A stretch of DNA of 7,058 nucleotides from Schaalia odontolytica. Its GTDB lineage: Bacteria; Actinomycetota; Actinomycetes; Actinomycetales; Actinomycetaceae. Within the stretch, counting starts at the first letter, position 1. Each line of letters starts with the position of its first letter. The notes beneath the pieces are model-generated. The model searched no databases. It saw nothing but the letters and a program-made list of their open reading frames with translations, and was not told where the DNA came from. The stretch spans positions 1 to 7,058 of the forward strand of contig CATYYP010000095.1 of NCBI GenBank assembly GCA_958415245.1, read 5' to 3'. The position numbers were made by a program, and so were the translations under genes. This document shows positions 1 to 6,205 of the stretch, one piece after another.

Positions 1-1233
1 GCCCATGATGGTCAGGGCCGTGATCGACTTACCGCAGCCGGACTCGCCCACGAGGCCCATGGTCTCGCCGGGGCGGACCTTGAAGGAGACGTGGTCGACG
101 ACGTTGACGTTGCCGTGACGCTCGAACTTGATGCACAGGTCGTTGACCTCGAGCAGCGGGGTCTTCTCCAGGTGTGCCTCGAAGCGGTCGGTGCGCTTGC
201 CTTCGACGGACTCGAGGTCGTCGAGGCGGGCCTGCAGGGACTCGGCCTGCTCAGCGTAGGCGCGACGCGGGTCGAGCAGAAGCTGGTCGGCCTCGCGGTC
301 GGTGTCCTCGTCGACCTGAGCGACGGCCGCAGAAGCGGGAGCCGCCACCATGGCGTCGGTGATGCCCTCAGACAGAATGTTGAGGCACAGGACCGTGATC
401 ATGATGAACAGGCCCGGGAAGAACGCGGTCCACCACTTGCCCAGCAAAACCGACAGGTTCGACGAGGCCTCGGACAGGACGTTGCCCCACGTGGCCACGG
501 TGGTCGCCTGGAGGCCCGAACCGATGAAGGTCAGGGAGGCCTCGAGGATGATCGCGTCGGCCACGAGCACGGTCGCGAACACGAGGACCGGGGCGGCCGT
601 GTTGCGCATGACGTGCTTGGTGAGGATCCAGGGGGCGCGGGCGCCGGAGACGATCACCGCGCGGACGTAGTCCTCACCGTAGGCGGCCATCACGTTCGCG
701 CGAACGATGCGCGACAGCTGCGGGATGTAGACAAAAGCGATCGAGCAGATGATGACGACGACCAGGCCGAAGGTGTTGCCGGACTTGGACAGCGTGCGCC
801 CGAAGACCAGGACGGAGACAGCCGCCATGGCGATACCGGGCACCGCCATCACGATGTCCATGACGCGCATGATCGCTTCGGAGAAGGACTTGCGCACGAC
901 CGCTGCGATCGAGCCGATGATCGCGCCGAAGAAGAGGGCGATCAGGGTCGAGCACAGACCGATCATCAGCGAGAAACGTCCGCCGTACAGGACGCGAGCG
1001 AAGATGTCACGGCCGACGTGGTCGGTTCCAAACAGGTGCTCGCCGGACGGGGCGCTCCACTTGTCGAAGATTTCATCGGGACCGTAGGGAGAAACGTAGG
1101 GCGCCAGGATCGAGACGAGGACGATGAGGGCAAGGAGGCCCATCGCGATCTTCGATCCGGTGGACATCGCACCGATACGCGAGAAACGCGCGCCCTTCGC
1201 GGTGACCTTGCCGAGCTTTTCTTTCTGATTCAT
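1..1233 (-). CDS. Dpp/Opp-type ABC importer permease fused to ATPase (DppC-DppD fusion), 3' end outside window
   Basis: Second membrane subunit of a peptide/nickel-type (family 5) ABC importer, joined in one frame to an ATP-hydrolysing subunit. I translated all 411 codons from the ATG at 1233 to the window edge and met no stop. Residues 1-291 are the permease: a cytoplasmic N-terminus, a first membrane segment near 32-46, the [11 protein letters not shown] motif typical of DppC, and an EAA-type loop (GARAPW...KHVMRN) near 207-220. Residues about 292-357 form a charged, Ala/Glu/Asp-rich linker that could be coiled coil. An ABC domain starts near 359 ([13 protein letters not shown]) and shows Walker A GESGCGKS at 396-403; Walker B and the signature motif lie beyond the edge. 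The ATG is 3 bases after the dppB stop, implying translational coupling. Such fusions are known in actinobacteria. The substrate cannot be read from this subunit. Confidence 0.93.
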   Translation of the reverse strand, partial: MNQKEKLGKVTAKGARFSRIGAMSTGSKIAMGLLALIVLVSILAPYVSPYGPDEIFDKWSAPSGEHLFGTDHVGRDIFARVLYGGRFSLMIGLCSTLIALFFGAIIGSIAAVVRKSFSEAIMRVMDIVMAVPGIAMAAVSVLVFGRTLSKSGNTFGLVVVIICSIAFVYIPQLSRIVRANVMAAYGEDYVRAVIVSGARAPWILTKHVMRNTAAPVLVFATVLVADAIILEASLTFIGSGLQATTVATWGNVLSEASSNLSVLLGKWWTAFFPGLFIMITVLCLNILSEGITDAMVAAPASAAVAQVDEDTDREADQLLLDPRRAYAEQAESLQARLDDLESVEGKRTDRFEAHLEKTPLLEVNDLCIKFERHGNVNVVDHVSFKVRPGETMGLVGESGCGKSITALTIMG

Positions 1234-1236
1234 GCC

Positions 1237-2190
1237 TCACACCGACCTAATACGCGGATTGATGAGCAGGTAGAGCATGTCAACGATGATGTTGACGACG
1301 ATGAACGCGATCGCAACGACGAGCGCGCCACCCTGCACCAGGGTGACCCAGTTTTCCTGGATGCCCTTGAGCAGGACCGCCTTACCCATTCCATCGATGG
1401 AGAAGATAATTTCGATGACGACCGCGCCACCCATCAGGTAGCCGATGCGCAGGCCGAGGACGGTCACGGGCGTGATGAGCGCGTTACGCAGCACGTTGCG
1501 GGCCACGACGATGCCCTTGGGGATGCCGGCGCCGACCGCAGTGCGGACGTAGTCGCGGTCCAGTTCCTCAACCATTGAGGTACGCACGACTCGCGTCATC
1601 TGACCGATGACGGGAACCGCCAGGGCGATAGCCGGAAGGAGCATCCGCAGGAACCAGCCGCTCGGATCTTCACTGAACGCAGGCAGCGGGCCGGAGACCG
1701 GAAGCTTCTGAACAAATCCCAGGACCAGCAGCGCTGCCAGCCAGAAGGACGGGGTGCCGATACCGATGACCGAGAACACGCGGATGACCTGGTCGGGCCA
1801 GCGGTCGCGGTACAGAGCGGCGAGAACACCGAGGGGGAAAGCGATGATGACGGCGAAGAACAGGCCGAGGAAGGTGAGCTGCAGGGTAATCGGAAGAGCC
1901 TGAGCAACCAGATCGGTCACGTGGTTGGACGTGCCAACGCCGTAGGTGCCGAGGTCACCGTGGAGCATGTTCCACAGGTAGTGACCGTACTGAACGAAGA
2001 AGGGGTCGTTGAGACCGTGCTGCACACGGTACTCTTCGAGAGCTTCGGGGGTCGCGGTCTCACCCAGTGCCGAGTATGCGGGGTCGATCGGAGACAGCGA
2101 CATGATGAAGAAGACGAGGAAGGACACGCCGACCACCATGATCGGCAGAGCCACCAAACGTCGTCCGATGAGTCGCAGAAGGTTATTCAC
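1237..2190 (-). CDS. Dpp/Opp-type ABC importer permease (DppB-like)
   Basis: First membrane subunit of the importer; it pairs with the permease half of the downstream fusion to form the channel. The protein has 317 residues, usual for DppB. A first membrane helix lies at about 12-32, a periplasmic stretch with GDLG follows at 78-81, more helices lie between about 99 and 310, and the EAA loop for ATPase contact is near 208-237 (EELDRDYVRTAVGAG). I chose the GTG at 2190 because a strong GGAGGT stands 6 bases upstream. A longer frame opens with TTG at 2223, but that would place the ribosome site inside the gene and add residues unlike the family. It is separated from the binding-protein gene by about 120 bases containing a hairpin. 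Confidence 0.95.
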   Translation of the reverse strand: MNNLLRLIGRRLVALPIMVVGVSFLVFFIMSLSPIDPAYSALGETATPEALEEYRVQHGLNDPFFVQYGHYLWNMLHGDLGTYGVGTSNHVTDLVAQALPITLQLTFLGLFFAVIIAFPLGVLAALYRDRWPDQVIRVFSVIGIGTPSFWLAALLVLGFVQKLPVSGPLPAFSEDPSGWFLRMLLPAIALAVPVIGQMTRVVRTSMVEELDRDYVRTAVGAGIPKGIVVARNVLRNALITPVTVLGLRIGYLMGGAVVIEIIFSIDGMGKAVLLKGIQENWVTLVQGGALVVAIAFIVVNIIVDMLYLLINPRIRSV

Positions 2191-2196
2191 TGCTAG

Positions 2197-2202
2197 ACCT
2201 CC
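2197..2202 (-). promoter_or_regulatory. Shine-Dalgarno of dppB-like gene
   Basis: On the minus strand GGAGGT lies 6 bases before the GTG at 2190. It decides that start over the upstream in-frame TTG at 2223. Confidence 0.85.
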
Positions 2203-2229
2203 ATTTTCAACGGATTTTGGCAATAAGAA

Positions 2230-2285
2230 AGGAGGGGTGGCGCCCGACTGTGGCGTCTGCCTCAGGGCGGGGCTCCACCCCTCCT
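2230..2285 (-). terminator. Intercistronic hairpin between binding protein and permease genes (attenuator or partial terminator)
   Basis: A perfect 11-bp inverted repeat joins 2230-2240 (AGGAGGGGTGG) and 2275-2285 (CCACCCCTCCT). An inner 5-bp pairing, 2241-2245 with 2265-2269, extends it past a bulge. Read on the minus strand the stem is followed by TTTCTTATT, a moderately T-rich tail. It begins 23 bases after the binding-protein stop and precedes dppB. Such a structure usually terminates part of the transcription or protects the upstream mRNA from 3' decay, giving more binding protein than permease; here that is an inference. Confidence 0.75.
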
Positions 2286-2308
2286 CTCTTGTGGTCCCTC
2301 TAGGGGAC

Positions 2309-3883
2309 TTACTTAGCGCTCACACCCAGCAGCTGCAGGCCGGTGGAGGAGATCGCCTGGAATCCTTCCACCTTCTGGGGGTTGGAGCCGGTGATCATAT
2401 TGCGGAACACGAGCGGGAAGATCACGGTCTTCTCGGCGAGCAGATCCTGAGCCTCGCCCCACTTGGCCTTGGCGGCGTCACCGTCAAGCTGAACGGCCTC
2501 GTCCATGATGGACTGCAGCTTGTTGAAGGACTCGGGGTCCGAGGCCTGCCAGCCGTCACGCTTCTTGGTCCAGACGTTGTCACCGTTCCACCAGGAGATG
2601 ATGATGCCGGGGTCGGTGCCGAAGACCGAGGGGTCACCGGGGGCCAGGACGATGTCGTAGGTGGGGTTGTCAACGTCGGTGACGTTGGCATAGAGGTCAG
2701 ACGAAGCCATCTGCGTGTGGTTGACCTTCAGACCCAGGGCCTCCAGGTCGGACTTGATCTGGGGAACCAGGGAGAGGACCCACGGGTGGTCCGTCGACAC
2801 CAGGTTGATCTCGAGGCCGGAGACGCCAGCGTCGCTCAGGAGCTTGGCGGCGGCATCCTTGTCGTAGGACAGATCGGTGGAGGGCTTCTTGTAGGCGGGG
2901 TTCGCCTCGGGCAGGAAGGAGGTCGCCTCAACGGCCTGGCCCTCAAGCGAGGAGCTGATCAGCTTCTGCTTGTCGACAGCCTTGAGGATCGCGCGGCGAA
3001 CCTCGGGCTTGTCGAAGGGGGCCTTCTGCGTGTTGAACATCAGGAAGGGGTTGCCGTAGCCGGGCTTGGACTCAACGTTCCAGCCAGCGCCCTTGAGCTG
3101 ATCCTGCGCGGAGGCGGGAACGGCTTCCATGACGTCAATCGTGCCACCGATGGCGGCGGCGAGGCGGGCGGAGTCATCCTTGAGGGACTGCCACTTGAGG
3201 GTGGCGACCTTCGCGGGCTCGTTGCCGGTGTAGTTCTCGTTCGGAACAGCGGTGATCTCGGTCGCCGTGATGTTCTCGTACTTGTAGGGGCCGGTGCCGA
3301 TCGGCTTCGCCTTGAGCGAGTCTTCGTCCATCGAGGCGGGGACAACGCGGACGTTGACGAAACGCTCCTTCAGGTTGGCGAAGGGGTGCTTCAGCTTGAT
3401 CGTGATGGTGGTGTCGTCCTTGGCTTCGACGGAATCGACGAAGGTGAAGAACTGACGGTAGATCGACTTCTCGGAGGTGGCGCGCTCGTAGGAAGCGACG
3501 AAGTCGGCGGCGGTCACGGGGGTGCCGTCGGAGAACTTCGCGCCGTCGCGCAGCTTCACCTCGTACTCGGTGTCGGAGATCTTCTCCGGGTCACCGGCGG
3601 CCAGCGCGGGGCTGACGGAGTAGTCGGCCATGTTGAAACGGTACAGGCCCTCAAGGACCTGCCAGTTCGCACCCATGCCGAGAGCCGAGGTGGTGATCGG
3701 GCCGTAATCGGTGGTCTCGTAGGCGACACCGGCGGTGATCGTACCCTTCGGTCCTTCGGAAGCCTTCGAGCCGCCGTCGGTCGACGTGGTGCTGGTGGAC
3801 GATCCGCCGCCGCACGCGGTCAGGATCATGGCGGCAGCTGCGGTCAGTGCAGCGCCGGTTGCGAAGTGTTTGCGCATTCGCAT
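2309..3883 (-). CDS. Family-5 extracellular solute-binding lipoprotein (DppA/OppA/SatA-type)
   Basis: Lipid-anchored receptor that captures the substrate outside the membrane and hands it to the DppB/DppC channel. The 524-residue protein starts with a basic lipoprotein signal (MRMRKH, hydrophobic core) and the lipobox LTAC, with the lipidated Cys at 24, followed by a Gly/Ser/Thr linker. SBP_bac_5 hallmarks include LEGLYRF near 87-93, KLRDGAKFSDGTPVTAADF near 110-128 and IGTGPYKY near 195-202. I chose the ATG at 3883 because AGGAG lies 7 bases upstream; an in-frame ATG at 3898 adds five residues and has a weaker ribosome site. Family 5 proteins bind peptides, nickel, opines or sugars, and a few bind sialic acid, so the ligand is unproven. 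The gene diverges from a GntR regulator 67 bases away. Confidence 0.95.
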   Translation of the reverse strand: MRMRKHFATGAALTAAAAMILTACGGGSSTSTTSTDGGSKASEGPKGTITAGVAYETTDYGPITTSALGMGANWQVLEGLYRFNMADYSVSPALAAGDPEKISDTEYEVKLRDGAKFSDGTPVTAADFVASYERATSEKSIYRQFFTFVDSVEAKDDTTITIKLKHPFANLKERFVNVRVVPASMDEDSLKAKPIGTGPYKYENITATEITAVPNENYTGNEPAKVATLKWQSLKDDSARLAAAIGGTIDVMEAVPASAQDQLKGAGWNVESKPGYGNPFLMFNTQKAPFDKPEVRRAILKAVDKQKLISSSLEGQAVEATSFLPEANPAYKKPSTDLSYDKDAAAKLLSDAGVSGLEINLVSTDHPWVLSLVPQIKSDLEALGLKVNHTQMASSDLYANVTDVDNPTYDIVLAPGDPSVFGTDPGIIISWWNGDNVWTKKRDGWQASDPESFNKLQSIMDEAVQLDGDAAKAKWGEAQDLLAEKTVIFPLVFRNMITGSNPQKVEGFQAISSTGLQLLGVSAK

Positions 3884-3884
3884 G

Positions 3885-3907
3885 TTCTCGCTCCTCATCT
3901 TCGAGAA
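3885..3907 (-). promoter_or_regulatory. Possible hairpin presenting the ribosome site of the binding-protein gene
   Basis: In the minus-strand transcript TTCTCG (3902-3907) can pair with CGAGAA (3885-3890). The 11-base loop holds the Shine-Dalgarno AGGAG (3891-3895) and the alternative ATG at 3896-3898. The stem ends 1 base before the chosen ATG. With only 6 bp it could be chance. Confidence 0.35.
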
Positions 3908-3938
3908 TTGGGACGTGCGGTTCTGTTGTTCCGCTCGC

Positions 3939-3944
3939 TATACT
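3939..3944 (+). promoter_or_regulatory. -10 element of the gntR gene (leaderless transcript predicted)
   Basis: TATACT ends 6 bases before the ATG at 3951, so transcription should start at or beside the A of that ATG. There is no Shine-Dalgarno in front of the gene. Both facts fit a leaderless mRNA, common in actinobacteria. No convincing -35 is seen. Confidence 0.55.
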
Positions 3945-3974
3945 AATTCTATGTTGTCTGACAAATTAGTGCAA
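3940..3974 (-). promoter_or_regulatory. Candidate promoter of the ABC importer operon
   Basis: On the minus strand TTGCAC (3969-3974) lies 17 bases before TAGAAT (3946-3951), an acceptable -35/-10 pair. Transcription would begin near 3939, leaving a leader of about 56 bases. An alternative pair uses TTGTCA (3959-3964) and TATAGC (3937-3942) with 16 bases between. In both readings the palindrome at 3954-3964 falls inside the promoter. Confidence 0.45.
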
Positions 3975-4715
3975 GCGATATCACCACAATCGCCCCCAGG
4001 AACCAGTCCGAACCGACCCGTACCGACACAGATCGACTCAAGATCCTCGGTAACGATGGATGCAATCAAGTCCTACATTTTGCGACATGGATTACATCCG
4101 GGCGATCGCCTCCCGACAGAATCGGCACTATGCGCCGACCTTGGCGTTTCGCGCTCATCCGTGCGAGAAGCTCTCCGACGCCTCCAGGCGCTCGACATCG
4201 TAACGGTCCGTCAGGGTTCTGGATCATACGTCGGCGAGATGTCGATGCAGCCGCTCGTCGAGACCCTCGTCCTGCGCGCCGCCCTCGACGAGATCAACGG
4301 CGCACAGTCCCTGCACGCAATCATCGACACGCGCCGGGCCCTCGACCTCGGGATCGCTGTCCCGCTCACCCGAGCCATGAAAGACACGACGAACCCGCAC
4401 CTGTGGGAGCTCGTCGAGGCGATGACCGAATACGCGCACTCGGGTTCGACCTACCTGGAGCAGGACATCGCGTTCCACTCCGGCCTCCTCGCCTACGTCG
4501 AGAACGAACTCATGCACCAGCTGGTGGCCGCCATGTGGCTCGTCCATCAGAGCGTGACTCCTCAGCTGGCCGCAGCGTCGCGCCAGGAAATGGAAGACAC
4601 CGCCGAGGCCCACGCGGCCATCCTGCGAGCCTGCGAGGCCGGCGACCTCGAGGCATACACCGCCGCCGTCGAGGCACACTACGCCCCACTCCTCGCGATC
4701 ATCGAAGGTCGCTAG
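3951..4715 (+). CDS. GntR-family transcriptional regulator, FadR/FCD subfamily
   Basis: DNA-binding regulator of 254 residues that probably controls the divergent importer and itself, responding to a small acid or sugar acid. A winged helix-turn-helix runs from about 30 to 95 (PGDRLPTESAL, then GVSRSSVREALRRLQ, wing VRQGSGSYV). The C-terminal FCD ligand domain keeps the usual metal set: Asp172 and His176 (DIAFH), His221 and His243. I chose the ATG at 3951 from the -10 box 6 bases upstream; the ATG at 4056 would cut the first helix, and a longer frame from 3735 lies inside the opposite gene. About 28 Pro/Ser-rich residues precede the HTH, longer than usual. The first codons use TTG, AAA, TTA, CAA and ATA, AT-rich compared with the GC-rich rest. 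The gene ends 5 bases before a shared terminator. The subfamily includes NanR-, LldR- and FadR-like proteins; I cannot fix the ligand. Confidence 0.93.
   Translation: MLSDKLVQAISPQSPPGTSPNRPVPTQIDSRSSVTMDAIKSYILRHGLHPGDRLPTESALCADLGVSRSSVREALRRLQALDIVTVRQGSGSYVGEMSMQPLVETLVLRAALDEINGAQSLHAIIDTRRALDLGIAVPLTRAMKDTTNPHLWELVEAMTEYAHSGSTYLEQDIAFHSGLLAYVENELMHQLVAAMWLVHQSVTPQLAAASRQEMEDTAEAHAAILRACEAGDLEAYTAAVEAHYAPLLAIIEGR
3954..3964. promoter_or_regulatory. Predicted FadR-type GntR operator
   Basis: TTGTCTGACAA is a perfect palindrome around a central T and matches the FadR-subfamily operator form T-N-G-T-N3-A-C-N-A. It lies at codons 2-5 of the regulator, just downstream of its predicted transcription start, and inside the candidate divergent importer promoter. 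Binding there by the adjacent regulator would repress its own gene and the importer. The palindrome is directly visible; the regulator-site pairing is inferred. Confidence 0.6.
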
Positions 4716-4720
4716 AGCAC

Positions 4721-4768
4721 ACAGAAAAACCCGGAGCGTCGTGGGGGCACGCGCACCGGGTTTTCTGT
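4721..4768. terminator. Bidirectional terminator between gntR and sialidase genes
   Basis: Left arm 4721-4734 (ACAGAAAAACCCGG) pairs with right arm 4756-4768 (CCGGGTTTTCTGT) with one bulged A. The loop can form a further inner stem (CGTG with CACG, GCG with CGC). The A-rich and T-rich ends give a T run on either strand, so it can stop both convergent genes: gntR ends at 4713-4715, the sialidase gene at 4775-4777. Confidence 0.85.
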
Positions 4769-4774
4769 ATCCAC

Positions 4775-5791
4775 TTAGCGACGAATCGCAGCCTCCCACA
4801 GGCCGCGGTCACGCTCGAAGACCACCACGGCCTCGTCCCCGTCAACCGTCGCGTCACTGTACCCGAAGGCGCCTTCCCCATAGGAGGCGACCACCTCGGC
4901 GCACACCTCACCCTCCCACGGGGGCGTCAGGCGCACGATCTCACCGCAGGCACGCGCATCCATCCTCCCGGGGTGCACGAAGAGCGAACCGATCATGCGC
5001 GCGTTACATCCCGGGTCATCGACCTCCCACAGGCGCCGACCCTCCCAGGTGCGCCCATCGCCCCACGCGAGGTAGCGCGCACCCGAGCCTCGCCCTTCAA
5101 AGCCCTGGAGACGGCAGTTCGCGACCAGGCGACCATCCCACACACTCAGCGTCGTCTCGTCGAGGAGCACTCCCCCGTCGCCAACAAGCGGGACCGCCGC
5201 GCCGACGAGGCGACCCGCCCGGGCGTACACGACGCGCACGTGCGTCTCATCCCCCACACGCACGACGTAGGGCAGAGCCACATCCCCATCAAGCGCGACC
5301 GTGCCGCCAGACGTCGCAAACAGCGCGTCGGCGCCCGTGAGCTCATAAAGTTCGTCCGTCATGTCCACATAGGCGAGGTCTTCGGGACCGCTCCCCCACG
5401 CCCACCAGGCGCGCAGTCGCTCGCCGTCCGCGCGCGAATCCATGTAGCCCACGCGCCCATCCGTCGACGCGAATGCCAGATGCATGAGCCCGTCGCCGTC
5501 CACGCCGACACACGCATCCGAAGAGACGGGCGGGCCGCCGGCGGGAAGCTGACGCGGCTCACTCCACCGCCCCACCCCTTCACGTTCCATCCACAGGATG
5601 CGGTTCGGATTCGGCAGATCCGAGGCCATCGTCAGCCCGTTGAAGTCAGATCCCGTGCCCGAGGCCGGGGCCGGACGGTCGTCAAAAAACAAAACCGTGC
5701 GCTCATCCGCGAGCGTCACGAGGCCAGGAATGCGCACCTCGCCCGCGCCCTTCGGGGCGACGATGCAGCGAAAATCAACGGAGTCAGTCAT
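4775..5791 (-). CDS. Sialidase-like glycoside hydrolase (GH33-type), no signal peptide
   Basis: Probable exo-alpha-sialidase, releasing terminal sialic acid from glycosides. The 338-residue protein looks like a bare six-bladed sialidase domain. By family pattern I assign: first Arg of the triad in RIP at 20-22, acid/base Asp48 (GSDF), Glu212 (LLDETTL), second Arg227 (ANCR), third Arg286 (EIVRL) and nucleophile Tyr311 (GYSDA). One recognisable but degenerate Asp-box is WGDGRTW at 243-249; a weaker one is EGVGRW at 71-76. No signal peptide, lipobox or membrane helix is present, so it should be cytoplasmic. I chose the ATG at 5791 because the frame upstream runs into the rpmG terminator and rpmG itself; TATCCT ends 6 bases before this ATG, suggesting a leaderless mRNA. 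Fold assignment is fairly secure, activity less so; a trans-sialidase or other BNR-fold enzyme is possible. Confidence 0.8.
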   Translation of the reverse strand: MTDSVDFRCIVAPKGAGEVRIPGLVTLADERTVLFFDDRPAPASGTGSDFNGLTMASDLPNPNRILWMEREGVGRWSEPRQLPAGGPPVSSDACVGVDGDGLMHLAFASTDGRVGYMDSRADGERLRAWWAWGSGPEDLAYVDMTDELYELTGADALFATSGGTVALDGDVALPYVVRVGDETHVRVVYARAGRLVGAAVPLVGDGGVLLDETTLSVWDGRLVANCRLQGFEGRGSGARYLAWGDGRTWEGRRLWEVDDPGCNARMIGSLFVHPGRMDARACGEIVRLTPPWEGEVCAEVVASYGEGAFGYSDATVDGDEAVVVFERDRGLWEAAIRR

Positions 5792-5797
5792 GTGCCC

Positions 5798-5803
5798 AGG
5801 ATA
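5798..5803 (-). promoter_or_regulatory. -10 element of the sialidase gene
   Basis: On the minus strand TATCCT ends 6 bases before the ATG at 5791, the same spacing as in front of gntR, and no Shine-Dalgarno is present. No clear -35 is seen, and I find no copy of the TTGTCTGACAA palindrome here. Confidence 0.45.
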
Positions 5804-5833
5804 ACAGAGAGGCTCCTGCCCAGATACAAAGAA

Positions 5834-5859
5834 CCCCGGGGAACCAGTGTTCCTCGGGG
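5834..5859 (-). terminator. Terminator of rpmG / tRNA transcription unit
   Basis: An 11-bp stem (5849-5859 with 5834-5844, one A-C mismatch) closes a 4-base loop. On the minus strand it is followed by TTCTTTGTAT. It lies 17 bases after the rpmG stop and separates rpmG from the sialidase gene. Confidence 0.75.
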
Positions 5860-5876
5860 CTTTGAGACGGAAGCCG

Positions 5877-6047
5877 TCAGCGGGTCTCGCGGTGCGCCGT
5901 CGACTTGTGGCAGCGCGGGCAGTACTTTGCCAGCTCGAGACGATCCGGCGTGTTACGACGGTTCTTCTTGGTGATGTAGTTGCGCTCCTTGCACTCCGAG
6001 CAGGCCAGAGTGATCTTGGGGCGAACGTCCTGGGACTTGCTTGCCAC
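5877..6047 (-). CDS. rpmG: 50S ribosomal protein L33, zinc-binding form
   Basis: Small structural protein of the large ribosomal subunit. The 56-residue product starts [19 protein letters not shown] and ends [10 protein letters not shown], the usual length and ends for L33. Two Cys pairs, C16/C19 and C43/C46, mark the zinc-binding (C+) paralogue; actinobacteria often carry a Cys-free paralogue used in zinc shortage, not seen here. The start is GTG at 6047, supported by GAGGG at 6056-6060, 8 bases upstream. It lies 54 bases downstream of the tRNA-Met gene on the same strand and is probably cotranscribed with the tRNAs. This gene is too short to stand out among overlapping open frames but is certain by sequence. 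Confidence 0.97.
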   Translation of the reverse strand: MASKSQDVRPKITLACSECKERNYITKKNRRNTPDRLELAKYCPRCHKSTAHRETR

Positions 6048-6055
6048 GGTTGTTT

Positions 6056-6060
6056 CCCTC
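6056..6060 (-). promoter_or_regulatory. Shine-Dalgarno of rpmG
   Basis: GAGGG on the minus strand, 8 bases before the GTG at 6047; it supports this non-ATG start. Confidence 0.7.
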
Positions 6061-6101
6061 GCTTAGTTTCGTCGCTCACGCGACCTGTCGGATCAAAGAA
6101 T

Positions 6102-6178
6102 TGGTAGCGGGGGCGGGGCTCGAACCCGCGACCTCACGATTATGAGTCGTGCGCTCTGACCAGCTGAGCTACCCCGCC
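6102..6178 (-). tRNA. tRNA-Met (anticodon CAU), elongator type, CCA encoded
   Basis: A full cloverleaf can be drawn: acceptor GGCGGGG with CCCCGCU, D arm with GCUC...GAGC, anticodon stem CACGA/UCGUG holding CAU at 6142-6144, and T arm GCGGG/CCCGC with loop UUCGAGC. The discriminator A is at 6105 and CCA at 6102-6104. Pair 1-72 is G-U, not the unpaired C-A of initiators, so this is an elongator. A CAU anticodon could also belong to a lysidine-modified tRNA-Ile, but body and neighbours fit Met. Confidence 0.93.
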
Positions 6179-6185
6179 GCCGGAA

Positions 6186-6199
6186 GCGGATAAATCCGC
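6186..6199. repeat. Small inverted repeat in the tRNA-Thr / tRNA-Met spacer
   Basis: GCGGAT (6186-6191) and ATCCGC (6194-6199) are complementary around AA. It lies in the 27-base spacer between two tRNA genes and might assist processing of the joint transcript. Confidence 0.4.
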
Positions 6200-6205
6200 G
6201 ACCGG

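Noticed and set aside
91..1578. 495-codon open frame on the plus strand
   Set aside because: It is antisense to the two permease genes, rich in Asp/Arg/Gly/His, has no recognisable domain, and spans the boundary of two real genes; GC-rich codons leave the opposite strand open.
2191..2223. TTG start at 2223 for the dppB-like gene
   Set aside because: The strong Shine-Dalgarno at 2197-2202 would be internal; the GTG at 2190 gives the usual DppB N-terminus.
2009..3946. 645-codon open frame on the plus strand
   Set aside because: Antisense shadow of the binding-protein gene, of low complexity (Gly/Val/Leu-rich) and crossing an intergenic hairpin.
3735..3950. Upstream extension of the GntR frame
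   Set aside because: It lies inside the opposite binding-protein gene and its promoter; the -10 box at 3939-3944 places the start at 3951.
4130..5974. 614-codon open frame on the plus strand
   Set aside because: It is out of frame within gntR and antisense to the sialidase and part of rpmG; Arg/Pro/His-rich without any family pattern, and it crosses two terminators.
5792..6079. 96-residue N-terminal extension of the sialidase frame
   Set aside because: It overlaps rpmG out of frame and runs through the rpmG terminator, and gives no signal peptide.
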